The notes: generated from the sequence alone by a model not told the origin. Counted from the first letter of the stretch, positions 1 through 8,293 are shown. The stretch: DNA of 44,636 nucleotides from Streptomyces sp. A012304 (GCF_026008495.1 NZ_BQUN01000112.1:273111-317746); one strand, 5' to 3'. Numbers and translations are program-made.

Positions 1-43
1 TGGAGCGGGCAAGCCACAGGGGGCCAACAGAAGAGGGGGAAAC

Positions 44-1087
44 GTGACCGTCGTCTGGATCAACGGCGCGTTCGGTGCGGGGAAGACGTCCACCGCACGG
101 GAACTGATCGACCTGATCCCGAACAGCACGCTCTTCGACCCCGAGGTCATCGGGGCGGTGCTCCCGCACCTGCTGCCGCCCAAATGCCTCGCCGAGGTCG
201 GCGACTTCCAGGACCTGCCGATCTGGCGCCGCATGGTGATCGACACCGCGGCCGCCCTGCTCGGCGAGGTCGGCGGCACCCTCGTCGTCCCCATGACCCT
301 GCTGCGTCAGGACTACCGCGACGAGATCTTCGGCGGCCTCGCCGCACGCAGGATCCCCGTCCGGCATGTGCTCCTCGCCCCGGCGGAAACGATACTGCGC
401 GAGCGGATAGCCGGGCGGGACGTCCCGCCCGACCTCCCCGACGGCGAGCTGCGGATACGCCAGTGGTCGTACGACCACATCGAGCCCTACCGCAACGCCC
501 TCGTCTCCTGGCTCACCGCCGACGCCCACCCGGTGGACACCAGCCACCTCACCCCGCACGAGACCGCCGTGCGGATCGCGCAGGCCGTCGGCAGCGGAAG
601 CGTCGCCGCCTGTGACATCGTGCAGACCCCCGAGCCCACCGCCGAGACCCTGGCCGCGGGGGTGCTGCTCTTCGACGAGCGGGACCGGGTGCTGCTGGTC
701 GACCCGACGTACAAACCCGGCTGGGAGTTCCCCGGCGGGGTCGTGGAACCGGGCGAGGCGCCCGCGCGCGCGGGCATGCGCGAGGTCGAGGAGGAGACCG
801 GCGTCCGGCTCGACGACGTCCCCCGGCTGCTCGTCGTCGACTGGGAGCGGCCGACACCTCCCGGATACGGCGGACTGCGCCTTCTCTTCGACGGCGGCCG
901 TCTCGACTCCGCCGCGGCCGCGGGGCTGCTGCTGCCCGGCCCGGAGCTGCGCGGCTGGCGTTTCGCCACGGAGGAGGAGGCGGCCGACCTCCTGCCCCCG
1001 GTCCGCTACGAGCGGCTGCGCTGGGCGCTGCGGGCGCGGGAGCGCGGTGCGGCGCTGTACCTGGAGGCCGGCATCCCGGTCGGGTGA
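44..1087 (+). CDS. P-loop kinase fused to a NUDIX hydrolase domain
   Basis: This 347-residue protein joins two domains. The N-terminal part (about residues 1-180) has a Walker A loop, GAFGAGKTS, at about residues 8-16 and resembles small P-loop kinases and tunicamycin-resistance-type ATPases. The C-terminal part (about 200-330) is a NUDIX domain, with the NUDIX box GX5EX7REVEEETGV at about 231-254. The expected activities are phosphorylation of a small molecule and hydrolysis of a nucleoside-diphosphate-linked compound; the substrates cannot be read from the sequence. The GTG start follows a strong ribosome binding site (gaggggga) with short spacing. It converges on the peptidase gene. The fusion suggests the two activities act on one pathway. 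The domain calls are secure and the biological role is unknown. Confidence 0.9.
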   Translation: MTVVWINGAFGAGKTSTARELIDLIPNSTLFDPEVIGAVLPHLLPPKCLAEVGDFQDLPIWRRMVIDTAAALLGEVGGTLVVPMTLLRQDYRDEIFGGLAARRIPVRHVLLAPAETILRERIAGRDVPPDLPDGELRIRQWSYDHIEPYRNALVSWLTADAHPVDTSHLTPHETAVRIAQAVGSGSVAACDIVQTPEPTAETLAAGVLLFDERDRVLLVDPTYKPGWEFPGGVVEPGEAPARAGMREVEEETGVRLDDVPRLLVVDWERPTPPGYGGLRLLFDGGRLDSAAAAGLLLPGPELRGWRFATEEEAADLLPPVRYERLRWALRARERGAALYLEAGIPVG

Positions 1088-1245
1088 GTCACCGGGCGGC
1101 GCGCTCCAGCTGCTGTGCCGGGTAGGGGGTCGACCTGCTCTCCTCCCGCAGTCGTCGTTCGAAGTCCGTCATCACCGTGGCGACCCGGGCGTGACGGGTG
1201 AGGAGGGGCAGGGGACGTGTCGGCCGTTCGCCGCGGTCGGGCGGT

Positions 1246-1298
1246 CCCGTGGGCCCCGCCCCGGTGGGCGGGACCGTCGCCGGGGCGGGGCCCACGGG
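1246..1298 (-). terminator. Strong 19-bp hairpin terminator after the M20 peptidase gene
   Basis: A perfect inverted repeat pairs 1246-1264 with 1280-1298 (19 bp, 15-nt loop). It directly abuts the stop codon of the minus-strand peptidase gene. There is no T-run, which is usual for Streptomyces terminators, and it could also stop transcripts arriving from the plus-strand kinase-NUDIX gene. The 158 nt between 1088 and 1245 show no convincing gene. Confidence 0.85.
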
Positions 1299-2654
1299 TC
1301 AGCTCGCCGCGTAGCTGCGCAGGAACAGCGCCTCCGCCACCGACAGACGCTCCAGCTCCTCGGGCGAGACGCTCTCGTTGACCGCGTGGATCTGGGCCTC
1401 CGGCTCGCTCAGACCGATGAGGAGGATCTCCGCGCGCGGGTAGAGCGCGGCGAGGGTGTTGCACAGCGGTATGGATCCGCCCTGCCCGGCGTACTGCATC
1501 TCCTGGCCCGGGTAGGCCACCGCCATCGCCTCGGCCATCGCCGCGTACGCAGGGCTCGCGGTTTCCGCGCTGAACGGCTGGCCCTGCCCGATCTGCTCGG
1601 TCTGCACCCGCGCGCCCCACGGCGTGTGCGCCTCCAGATGGGCCTGGAGCAGCTTGGTCGCCTCGGCCGCGTCGACACCCGGCGGCACCCGCAGACTGAT
1701 CAGCGCACGGGCGCTCGCCTGCACCGACGGGGTGGCGCCGACGACCGGCGGGCAGTCGATGCCGAGGACGGTGACGGCCGGCCGGGCCCAGATCCGGTCG
1801 GCGACCGTGCCGGAACCGATCAGCCCGACGCCGTCGAGGACCTTGGCGTCGCGGCGGAACTGCTCCTCGTCGTACTGCAACCCCTCCCAGGAGGCGCCGT
1901 CGGTCAGGCCGTCGACGGTCGTCGAGCCGTCCTCGGCGCGCAGCGAGTCCAGGACGCGGATCAGCGCGCCGAGCGCGTCGGGGGCGGCGCCGCCGAACTG
2001 GCCGGAGTGCAGATTGCCCTCCAGCGTGTCGATCCGCACCCGCATCATCGTCATGCCGCGCAGGGTGGAGGTGACGGTCGGCAGGCCGACCCGGAAGTTG
2101 CCCGCGTCACCGATGACGATGGTGTCGGCCGCGAGCAGCTCCGGGTGCTGCTCGGCGTAGCGCTCCAGACCGCCGGTGCCCTGCTCCTCCGAGCCCTCGA
2201 CGATCACCTTCACATGGACCGGCACCCCGCCGTTCGCCTTCAGGGCACGCAGAGCGAGCAGGTGCATGATGAAGCCGCCCTTGCAGTCGGCGGTGCCGCG
2301 CCCGTACCAGCGGCCGTCCCGCTCGGTCAGCTCGAAGGGCGGGGTGGACCAGCCGGCCTCGTCCAGCGGCGGCTGCACGTCGTAGTGGGCGTACAGCAGG
2401 ACGGTCTTCGCGCCCTCGGGGCCCGGCAGGAAGCCGTAGACGGACTGGGTGCCGTCCGGGGTGTCGAGGAGGGCCACGTCCTGGAAGCCCTCGGCGCGCA
2501 GCGCGTCCGCCGCCCAGTTCGCCGCCGCCTCGCTCTCGCTCCTGGGGAACTGGTCGAAGTCCGCCACCGACTTGAAGGCCACCAGTTCGGTGAGCTCCGC
2601 CTTGGCCCTGGGCATCAGGGAGGCGATGGTCTCGGCGACCGGATTCGACGACAT
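1299..2654 (-). CDS. M20 family dipeptidase/metallopeptidase
   Basis: This is a 451-residue M20 peptidase of the CNDP-like dipeptidase type, a cytosolic di-zinc enzyme that cleaves dipeptides or small amides. The metal-binding motifs appear in order: AHYDVQP (His), GRGTADCKGG (Asp), EGSEEQGTGG (catalytic Glu pair), IGDAGNF (Asp), and a late AQIHAVNE (His). The lid/dimerisation domain lies between them and carries GNLHSGQFGG. I chose the ATG because AAGGAG lies 7-8 nt upstream; an in-frame GTG two codons earlier would be too close to that site. It is divergent from the reductase gene and ends on a strong hairpin. Family assignment is confident; the peptide substrate is not known. Confidence 0.95.
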   Translation of the reverse strand: MSSNPVAETIASLMPRAKAELTELVAFKSVADFDQFPRSESEAAANWAADALRAEGFQDVALLDTPDGTQSVYGFLPGPEGAKTVLLYAHYDVQPPLDEAGWSTPPFELTERDGRWYGRGTADCKGGFIMHLLALRALKANGGVPVHVKVIVEGSEEQGTGGLERYAEQHPELLAADTIVIGDAGNFRVGLPTVTSTLRGMTMMRVRIDTLEGNLHSGQFGGAAPDALGALIRVLDSLRAEDGSTTVDGLTDGASWEGLQYDEEQFRRDAKVLDGVGLIGSGTVADRIWARPAVTVLGIDCPPVVGATPSVQASARALISLRVPPGVDAAEATKLLQAHLEAHTPWGARVQTEQIGQGQPFSAETASPAYAAMAEAMAVAYPGQEMQYAGQGGSIPLCNTLAALYPRAEILLIGLSEPEAQIHAVNESVSPEELERLSVAEALFLRSYAAS

Positions 2655-2789
2655 GGGCACGCTCCTTGTGGGTGCGACGTTGTACCGATGAGTGCCGTCG
2701 ATCCTCCCACAGCGGCCTGTGGCGATCACGGTCGTAGGATGCGGGGGGACAGGTGCGGCAGGCGGCTTGATCGGGAGCAGTAGACCATC

Positions 2790-4022
2790 GTGAGCAGCGA
2801 GAACTCTTCGGCGGACGACGTGCGGCAGGTGTGGGACGTCGTCGTGGTGGGCGCGGGACCCGCGGGGGCTTCGGCCGCCTACGCGGCGGCGGTCGCGGGG
2901 CGGCGCGTGCTGTTGCTGGAGAAGTCGGAGCTGCCCCGCTACAAGACGTGCGGCGGCGGCATCATCGGACCCTCGCGCGACGCGCTGCCCCCGGGCTTCG
3001 AGCTGCCCTTCCGCGACCGGGTGCACGCGGTGACCTTCTCCCACAACGGCCGCTTCGCCCGCACCCGCCGCTCCCGGCAGATGCTGTTCGGGCTGATCAA
3101 CCGGCCCGAGTTCGACCAGCAGCTCGTCGAGCACGCCCAGAAGGCGGGTGCCGAGCTGCGTACGGGCGTCACCGTGCAGCGCGTCGAGCAGCACGGCTCG
3201 GCGGTGCCGGACCGGCGCACGGTCGCGGTCGTCCTCCAGGGCGGCGAGACGGTGCTGGCGCGCGCGGTGGTCGGCGCCGACGGCAGCGCCAGCCGCATAG
3301 GGGCCCACGTCGGAGTCAAGCTCGACCAGGTGGACCTCGGCCTGGAGGCGGAGATCCCGGTGCCGGAGACGGTCGCCGAGGACTGGAAGGGCCGGGTCCT
3401 CATCGACTGGGGCCCTATGCCGGGCAGTTACGGCTGGGTGTTCCCCAAGGGGGACACGCTGACGGTCGGCGTGATCTCGGCGCGCGGTGAAGGCGCCGCG
3501 ACCAAGCGGTACTTGGAGGACTTCATCGGCCGCCTCGGCCTCGCCGGCTTCGAACCGAGCATCTCCTCCGGCCACTTGACCCGCTGCCGGGCGGACGACT
3601 CGCCGCTCTCACGCGGGCGGGTGCTGGTGTGCGGGGACGCGGCGGGCCTGCTGGAGCCGTGGACCCGGGAGGGGATCTCCTTCGCGTTGCGCTCGGGCCG
3701 GCTCGCGGGGGAGTGGGCGGTCCGCATCGCCGAGGCGCACGACGCGGTGGACACCCGCCGCCAGGCGCTGAACTACGCCTTCGCGGTCAAGGCGGGCCTC
3801 GGTGTCGAGATGAGCGTGGGCAAGCGGATGCTGGCCCTCTTCGAGCGCCGCCCCGGCCTCTTCCACGCGGCCCTCACCGGCTTCCGCCCGGCGTGGCGTG
3901 CGTTCACCGACATCACCCGGGGCCGTACGACGCTGGGCGAGATCGTCCGTACGCATCCGCTGGCCCAGCGGGTGCTGCACGCGATGGACCGGCGCCAGTC
4001 GGGGGAGGAAGCCGGTTCCTGA
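2790..4022 (+). CDS. Geranylgeranyl reductase family FAD-dependent oxidoreductase
   Basis: This is a 410-residue flavoprotein. The N-terminal Rossmann FAD motif is GAGPAG (residues 21-26), followed by the family signature YKTCGGGIIG at about 51-60. A second FAD-binding segment, CGDAAGLLEPWTREGI, lies near residue 285. The family saturates isoprenoid double bonds, for example in menaquinone or lipid side chains, and the protein probably sits at the membrane surface. The GTG start has a gggag site upstream. A TAGGAT hexamer at 2735-2740 could be the -10 element. It is convergent with, and 16 nt from, the F420-type oxidoreductase gene. The specific isoprenoid substrate is inference. Confidence 0.93.
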   Translation: MSSENSSADDVRQVWDVVVVGAGPAGASAAYAAAVAGRRVLLLEKSELPRYKTCGGGIIGPSRDALPPGFELPFRDRVHAVTFSHNGRFARTRRSRQMLFGLINRPEFDQQLVEHAQKAGAELRTGVTVQRVEQHGSAVPDRRTVAVVLQGGETVLARAVVGADGSASRIGAHVGVKLDQVDLGLEAEIPVPETVAEDWKGRVLIDWGPMPGSYGWVFPKGDTLTVGVISARGEGAATKRYLEDFIGRLGLAGFEPSISSGHLTRCRADDSPLSRGRVLVCGDAAGLLEPWTREGISFALRSGRLAGEWAVRIAEAHDAVDTRRQALNYAFAVKAGLGVEMSVGKRMLALFERRPGLFHAALTGFRPAWRAFTDITRGRTTLGEIVRTHPLAQRVLHAMDRRQSGEEAGS

Positions 4023-4038
4023 GCCGGGGTGTCCGCGA

Positions 4039-4494
4039 TCACCGGCTGTGGGTGACGGTGATCCGGAACACCGGGTGGTCGGGGGCGATGCGCCGCAGGT
4101 CGGCGTCGGCGGAGTCGGGGCCGACCCCGTTGAAGAACGCGCCGACCTCGGCCTTCCAGCGCTTGAGATAGGCGCGCAGCAGCGGCACCTTCTCGTCGTC
4201 GCCGACCTCGACCGCGGTGAACTCGTCGACCTTCTTGCCGAGGTGCAGTTCACCGCCGCCGGCCGCGCGCATGTTGTGCGTCCACTGGACGTGCCCGCGC
4301 GGGGCGACCAGGTACTGCTGCCCGTCCACGGTCAGCAGGTTCACCGGGGTGGTGCGCCACTGGCCGCTCTTGCGGCCGCGCACCGCGAGCACCCGCGACC
4401 CCCACACGCTCAGGCCCCGACGGGTCAGCCAGGACACGGCACGGTTGAAGACGTTGATGGTGAACCAGCCGGGCTTCTGGACGTGGGTGGACAT
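4039..4494 (-). CDS. Deazaflavin (F420)-dependent nitroreductase family protein
   Basis: This 151-residue protein belongs to the DDN/F420H2-dependent split-barrel family. The signature RGRKSGQWRTTPVNLL near residues 39-54 and the following YLVAPRG and WTHNMRA segments match the F420-phosphate binding face of that family. Such proteins transfer hydride from F420H2 to quinones, nitro compounds or other oxidants in the cytoplasm. The ATG has an AGGAGG site 7 nt upstream. The gene is divergent from a TetR-family gene, and two palindromes lie between them, so control by that repressor is likely. The native substrate is unknown. Confidence 0.93.
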   Translation of the reverse strand: MSTHVQKPGWFTINVFNRAVSWLTRRGLSVWGSRVLAVRGRKSGQWRTTPVNLLTVDGQQYLVAPRGHVQWTHNMRAAGGGELHLGKKVDEFTAVEVGDDEKVPLLRAYLKRWKAEVGAFFNGVGPDSADADLRRIAPDHPVFRITVTHSR

Positions 4495-4524
4495 GGCAGG
4501 GGCCTCCTGGATTCAGAAAAGTGT

Positions 4525-4536
4525 GAGCAGTGCTCT
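4525..4536. promoter_or_regulatory. Probable TetR operator, copy 1
   Basis: The sequence GAGCAGTGCTCT forms a dyad (GAGCA/TGCTC) in the divergent region between the F420-type oxidoreductase and TetR genes. It shares the pattern GAGCNNTGCTCT with the second copy 43 bp away. A weaker partial match (10 of 12) occurs at 4636-4647. Confidence 0.6.
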
Positions 4537-4578
4537 CGATCTGAAAAGAGTGTGCCCTGGATCGACACCCCATAGCAA

Positions 4579-4590
4579 GAGCGCTGCTCT
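4579..4590. promoter_or_regulatory. Probable TetR operator, copy 2
   Basis: GAGCGCTGCTCT matches copy 1 at 10 of 12 positions and lies within the larger dyad AGAGC-N3-GCTCT (4578-4590). It is followed by a T-rich stretch, unusual in this GC-rich window, consistent with a regulated promoter zone. Binding by the adjacent TetR protein is inference. Confidence 0.6.
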
Positions 4591-4669
4591 CTTTTTTGTT
4601 CGGTGATCTCGAATGTGTTGCCCGCTCACGGTTGTGTGCAGTGCTCCGTCTCCGTGGGACACTGGACGC

Positions 4670-5362
4670 ATGAGCAACGTCGCCCGAGGGGCCCGCGCCC
4701 GCGCCAGGATCGAAGTGACCGCCGCCATCAAGGAAGAGGCGCGCAGACAGCTCGCGGCGGAAGGAGCCGCCAAGCTCTCCCTGCGGGCCGTGGCCAGAGA
4801 GCTCGGCATGGTCTCCTCCGCGCTGTACCGGTACTTCCCGAGCCGTGACGACCTGCTCACCGCGCTGATCGTGGACGCGTACGACTCCCTCGGCGAGGGC
4901 GCGGAGGCCGCGCACGCCGCGGTCGCGGACGCCGACCCCGTCCGGCGCTGGGTCGCGGTCTGCGAGGGGGTGCGGGAGTGGGCGTTGGCGCATCCGCACG
5001 AGTACGCGCTGATCTACGGCTCGCCGGTACCCGGCTACACCGCTCCCGAGACGACGCTCCCCGCCGCCGCCCGGGTCGGCACTCTCCTCATCGACATCGC
5101 CCGCGACGCGCGGCAGAGGGCCGGGGGGACGCAGCTGCCGCCGCTGCCGGCCGAGCTGCGCACCGAGGCCGAGCGCATCGCCGCCGACCTCGCGCCGGAC
5201 CTCCCTCCGGAGACGGTCGCGGTACTCGTCGCGGCCTGGGCCCAGTTGTACGGGCTGGTCGGGTTCGAGCTGTTCGGCCAGTTCAACCGGCTGGTCGAGG
5301 ACCGCGAACCGTTCTTCCGGCACGCGGTGACGCGCCTCGCGCAGGGGGTGGGGCTGGTCTAG
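4670..5362 (+). CDS. TetR family transcriptional regulator
   Basis: This 230-residue protein has an N-terminal TetR helix-turn-helix (about residues 30-70, with LSLRAVARELGMVSSALYRY and FPSRDDLLTALI). The C-terminal ligand-binding domain resembles the WHG/TetR_C type, with GYTAPETTLPAAAR and a late AWAQLYGLVGFELFGQFN helix. I chose the ATG rather than an upstream in-frame ATG because the homology begins here. A GACACT hexamer ends exactly 6 nt before it, which would make the transcript leaderless. It is divergent from the F420-type oxidoreductase gene and probably represses that gene and itself through the two palindromes. The ligand is unknown. Confidence 0.93.
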   Translation: MSNVARGARARARIEVTAAIKEEARRQLAAEGAAKLSLRAVARELGMVSSALYRYFPSRDDLLTALIVDAYDSLGEGAEAAHAAVADADPVRRWVAVCEGVREWALAHPHEYALIYGSPVPGYTAPETTLPAAARVGTLLIDIARDARQRAGGTQLPPLPAELRTEAERIAADLAPDLPPETVAVLVAAWAQLYGLVGFELFGQFNRLVEDREPFFRHAVTRLAQGVGLV

Positions 5363-5513
5363 CGGCGCCCTGGGCCTCGGGTGGCAGGGGCCCGCCCTCA
5401 GGCGCCGTCTCCTGGCCATGGGTGTGCGCCGCGTCGGATGCGGCGAGTGACAGGCTGACCAGGCCCGTTTCGACGAGGATGGAACTCCCACCTGGCGGCA
5501 GCCCTCCGGGCGG

Positions 5514-6206
5514 TCAGCCGAGGAGGAGCTGGAGCCTCGCGGTGAGATCGCCCAGCGCGGCCTGTTCCGCGGCGGTCGGGGTGCGGCGTCCGGTACCGAT
5601 CAGCAGGGCGTCCGGGTCGCGGAGCGCGGCGGGAAACGGCGCCCCGGCGATCCTCTCCAGCGACGCGCGTGCCGCGGCGAGGGTCTCGGCGGGCGGCTCG
5701 GCGGCCGACGGCAGATGCGCGATCAGATCGAGGTGGTGCAAGGTCCACTCGAGCACGTACGCGTGCAGGTAGTCGCCGACGGTCAGTACCTCGTCGCGGG
5801 TGCTGACGCGGAGGGTGGGATCGGCGAGGCCGGCCGCGCGGCCGGCGGCGGAACCGACGTCGTCGAGGTGGAACTTGAGCCACCGCGGCTCGCCGTACGC
5901 GGCGGCCAGCCGGGGGATCAGCGCGTCGAGCGGGTCCTCGCCGGTCGGTGGTTCCGCGAGGAGGTCCCAGTAGGTGACCGCGTCCACGGTGGGCTCGGTG
6001 TCGGCGGGTGTGACCAGGGTGATCAGGACGTCCTGCGCGTCGAGGACCAGATGACACACCAGGTCCCGCACCAGCCAGCCGGTGCAGCCGGACGGACGCT
6101 GGAAGTCCTCGTCGGAAAGGTCGGCCACCGCGGTGCGCAACGCCGTCCAGGAACGGGAGAAGAGATCCACCGCGGCACGGTAGTCCCGGACCGGAACGGC
6201 GGACAA
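5514..6206 (-). CDS. Maleylpyruvate isomerase N-terminal (mycothiol-dependent, DinB-like) family protein
   Basis: This protein of about 230 residues belongs to the actinobacterial family with the mycothiol-dependent maleylpyruvate isomerase N-terminal four-helix fold. CTGWLVRDLVCHLVLD supplies one metal histidine, and DYLHAYVLEWTLHHLDLI supplies the second His/Glu/His cluster. Members act in the cytosol as mycothiol-dependent isomerases or transferases, mostly of unknown substrate. No ATG or GTG fits the N-terminus; TTG at 6206 gives the usual length, while a GTG at 6170 would trim the conserved start. The start is therefore uncertain. It lies downstream of the MFS exporter gene but is separated from it by a strong hairpin. 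A second family member lies at 8294-9040. Confidence 0.82.
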   Translation of the reverse strand: MSAVPVRDYRAAVDLFSRSWTALRTAVADLSDEDFQRPSGCTGWLVRDLVCHLVLDAQDVLITLVTPADTEPTVDAVTYWDLLAEPPTGEDPLDALIPRLAAAYGEPRWLKFHLDDVGSAAGRAAGLADPTLRVSTRDEVLTVGDYLHAYVLEWTLHHLDLIAHLPSAAEPPAETLAAARASLERIAGAPFPAALRDPDALLIGTGRRTPTAAEQAALGDLTARLQLLLG

Positions 6207-6257
6207 AGGGATTTTCGGCGGAGCCGGCCGTTCCGGCCCCTGAGCCGCCGCACAGGA

Positions 6258-6295
6258 GCGCGCCCGGCGGGGCAAGCAAGCCCCGCCGGGCGCGC
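6258..6295 (-). terminator. Hairpin terminator after the MFS exporter gene
   Basis: A perfect 16-bp stem pairs 6258-6273 with 6280-6295 around a 6-nt loop (aagcaa). It starts 15 nt past the stop codon of the minus-strand exporter gene. Confidence 0.88.
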
Positions 6296-6310
6296 CCTGG
6301 AGGCGTCCCC

Positions 6311-7801
6311 CTAGTCGCGGACCGGGACCCGTTCCGCGTGCGCCTCCTCCACGGTGGATTTCGCGACGACCACCGACGGCCGCGCGCGCCGGGTGCGCAG
6401 ACCGGTCAGGGTGATCAGGAGACCGGCGGCGGCGATGCCGGTCACGACGGTCAGGCCGGGGCGGTAGCTGTCCAGGACGGCCTGCGGCGTCGGATCGGCC
6501 GGGGCGCCCGCGGTGACCACCGCCGTGACCACGGCCAGGAAGATCGCGCCACCCACCTGCACGGAGGTGTTCAGCAGGCCGGAGACCATGCCCTGCTCGT
6601 GGTCCTCCACCCCGTTGGTGGCCTGGATGTTGAGCGAGGGGAAGACCAGCGCGCAGGCCGCGCCGATCAGCAGCATGCTGGGCAGGATCACGGCCGCGTA
6701 CACCGGGTCGAGGTCGACGCGCAGGAACAGCGCGTACCCGGCGACCATCAGGGCGAAGCCCACCACGATCAGCCGCGGCGTGCCGAACCGGTCGACGATC
6801 GAGCCCACCTTGGTGGAGGAGAGCGCCACCAGCGCGCCCGCCGGCAGGAACGCCAGCGCCGTGTGCAGCGCCGACCAGCCGAGCAGCGTCTGCATGTACA
6901 GCGTCGCCAGGAACTGGAAGCCGACGTACGAGCCGAAGAAGGCCATCGCGCCGAGCTGGGCGCGGATCTGGGTGCCGGAGCGCAGTACGCCGAGCCGGAT
7001 CAGCGGGCCGGACGAGCGCCGCTCCACCAGGACGAACACAGTCAGCAGGGCGGCCACGGCGAGGAAGGACAGCAGCGTGCGGGCGGACGTCCAGCCGATT
7101 TCCGGCGCCTGGACGACGGTGAAGACCAGCAGCAGCATCGAGGCGGTGCCGAGGACGGCGCCGGGGACGTCGTAGCCCTGGTGGTTCTTCTCGCGTTCGC
7201 TGCGGGGCAGCAGCTTCAGGCCCGCCAGCAGGGCGATCAGCGCGATCGGTGCGGGCAGCAGCATGGTCAGGCGCCAACTGGCCTCGGTGAGCAGGCCGGA
7301 CAGCACCAGGCCCATGGAGAAGCCGGTGGCGGCGCAGGTGGTGTAGATGGACAGCGCCCGGTTGCGCAGCGGGCCCTCAGGGAACGTCGTGGTGATGATC
7401 GACAGGCCGGCGGGCGCGGTGAAGGCGGCGCTCAGGCCCTTGATGAAGCGGCTGGCGATCAGCAGCGGACCGGAGTCGACGAGCCCGCCGAGCAGCGAGG
7501 CGAGCGCGAACACTCCCAGGGCGACCAGGAAGACCTGGCGGCGGCCCAGCAGGTCGGCCGTGCGGCCGCCGAGCAGGAGGAGGCCGCCGTAGCCCAGGAT
7601 GTAGCCGCTGACGATCCATTGCAGCGTCGAGGTGGACAGACCGAGGTCGGAGCCGATGGACGGCAGGGCGACGCCGACCATCGACACGTCCAGTGCGTCG
7701 AGGAACATCGCGGCGCACAGCACCAGCAGGGTGCCCCACAGGCGTGCCGTCCAGCGTCCCGCCGTCGAGGGGGAGGCGGGGGAGGTGAGCGGAGAGGTCA
7801 T
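6311..7801 (-). CDS. MFS drug exporter, DHA2 (EmrB/QacA) type
   Basis: This is a 496-residue multi-pass membrane transporter of the major facilitator superfamily, probably with 14 transmembrane helices by length. Visible motifs include the family start FLDALDVSMVGVALPSI in helix 1, the loop 2-3 motif GGRTADLLGRRQVF (motif A) and SGLLTEASWRL after helix 5. Such proteins use the proton gradient to expel hydrophobic drugs. The ATG is preceded, 7 nt away, by a TAGTGT -10 element with TTGCAT 16 bp further up, so the mRNA is probably leaderless. An inverted repeat overlaps that promoter, and the divergent gene encodes a MarR regulator. The transported compound is unknown. Confidence 0.94.
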   Translation of the reverse strand: MTSPLTSPASPSTAGRWTARLWGTLLVLCAAMFLDALDVSMVGVALPSIGSDLGLSTSTLQWIVSGYILGYGGLLLLGGRTADLLGRRQVFLVALGVFALASLLGGLVDSGPLLIASRFIKGLSAAFTAPAGLSIITTTFPEGPLRNRALSIYTTCAATGFSMGLVLSGLLTEASWRLTMLLPAPIALIALLAGLKLLPRSEREKNHQGYDVPGAVLGTASMLLLVFTVVQAPEIGWTSARTLLSFLAVAALLTVFVLVERRSSGPLIRLGVLRSGTQIRAQLGAMAFFGSYVGFQFLATLYMQTLLGWSALHTALAFLPAGALVALSSTKVGSIVDRFGTPRLIVVGFALMVAGYALFLRVDLDPVYAAVILPSMLLIGAACALVFPSLNIQATNGVEDHEQGMVSGLLNTSVQVGGAIFLAVVTAVVTAGAPADPTPQAVLDSYRPGLTVVTGIAAAGLLITLTGLRTRRARPSVVVAKSTVEEAHAERVPVRD

Positions 7802-7808
7802 GCCCAGA

Positions 7809-7842
7809 ACACTACATGCGCATGCATGGAATGCAAGCGCAT
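7809..7842 (-). promoter_or_regulatory. Exporter promoter with overlapping MarR-type operator
   Basis: The -10 TAGTGT (7809-7814) and -35 TTGCAT (7831-7836) on the minus strand are 16 bp apart and point at the exporter ATG 7 nt downstream. A near-perfect inverted repeat, ATGCGCATGCAT-gga-ATGCAAGCGCAT (7816-7842, 11 of 12 positions paired), covers the spacer and -35. A bound MarR dimer there would block RNA polymerase. Confidence 0.72.
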
Positions 7843-7887
7843 TTAATTCTGATGCAATGAATTCGGTTCTCTGCTACGGTGCGCCCC

Positions 7888-8283
7888 ATGGCGGCGAAGA
7901 AGGCCGAACAGGCGCTCGTGGAGCAGTGGCGGGGCATCCTGGCGCTGCATGCGCGGACCCAGTGCGAACTCGACCGCGCGCTGCACCACCACGGCCTGTG
8001 CGCCAGTGACTTCGAGGTGCTCGACGTGCTCGCCGGGGGAGCCGCGGCGGACGGCTCGTGCGGCTATCGCGTGCAGGAGATCGCCGACCGGGTCCATCTG
8101 AGCCAGAGCGCGCTGTCGCGACTCATCGCCCGGCTGGAGAAGGACGGTCTCGTCGAACGCGGCATGTGCGCCGAGGACCGCAGGGGTGTCCGGGTCGCGC
8201 TCACCGGCAAGGGGCGCGCGCTGCACCGCGAGGTGCTGCCGGTGCAGCGCGCGGTGCTGACCCGGATGCTGGAGTCGTCCTAG
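7888..8283 (+). CDS. MarR family transcriptional regulator
   Basis: This is a 131-residue MarR-type winged-helix repressor. The DNA-binding part includes YRVQEIADRVHLSQSALSRLI (recognition helix, about residues 60-80) and the wing ERGMCAEDRRGVRVALTGKG. It is divergent from the exporter gene, the classic layout for a drug-sensing repressor that controls the pump and itself. The ATG is preferred over an in-frame GTG three codons earlier. A TACGGT hexamer (7875-7880) ends 7 nt upstream and no ribosome binding site is visible, so translation is probably leaderless. It ends 10 nt from the convergent gene. Confidence 0.93.
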   Translation: MAAKKAEQALVEQWRGILALHARTQCELDRALHHHGLCASDFEVLDVLAGGAAADGSCGYRVQEIADRVHLSQSALSRLIARLEKDGLVERGMCAEDRRGVRVALTGKGRALHREVLPVQRAVLTRMLESS

Positions 8284-8293
8284 CCGGTCACTC

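Noticed and set aside
1089..1172. Minus-strand mini-ORF of 27 residues (MTDFERRLREESRS and on) after the kinase-NUDIX gene
   Set aside because: The codon choice looks protein-like, but there is no ribosome binding site or -10, it is very short, and I recognise no homologue. It could be a remnant tail; evidence is too thin to list it as a gene.
612..2783. Long plus-strand frame through the NUDIX domain and the antisense of the peptidase gene
   Set aside because: It is an Arg/Gly/Pro-rich shadow of two real genes, typical of GC-rich DNA, with no domain or start signal.
5363..5513. Terminator between the TetR gene and the mycothiol-type enzyme gene
   Set aside because: Only short, poorly matched GC-rich dyads are present; nothing comparable to the clear hairpins elsewhere in the window.
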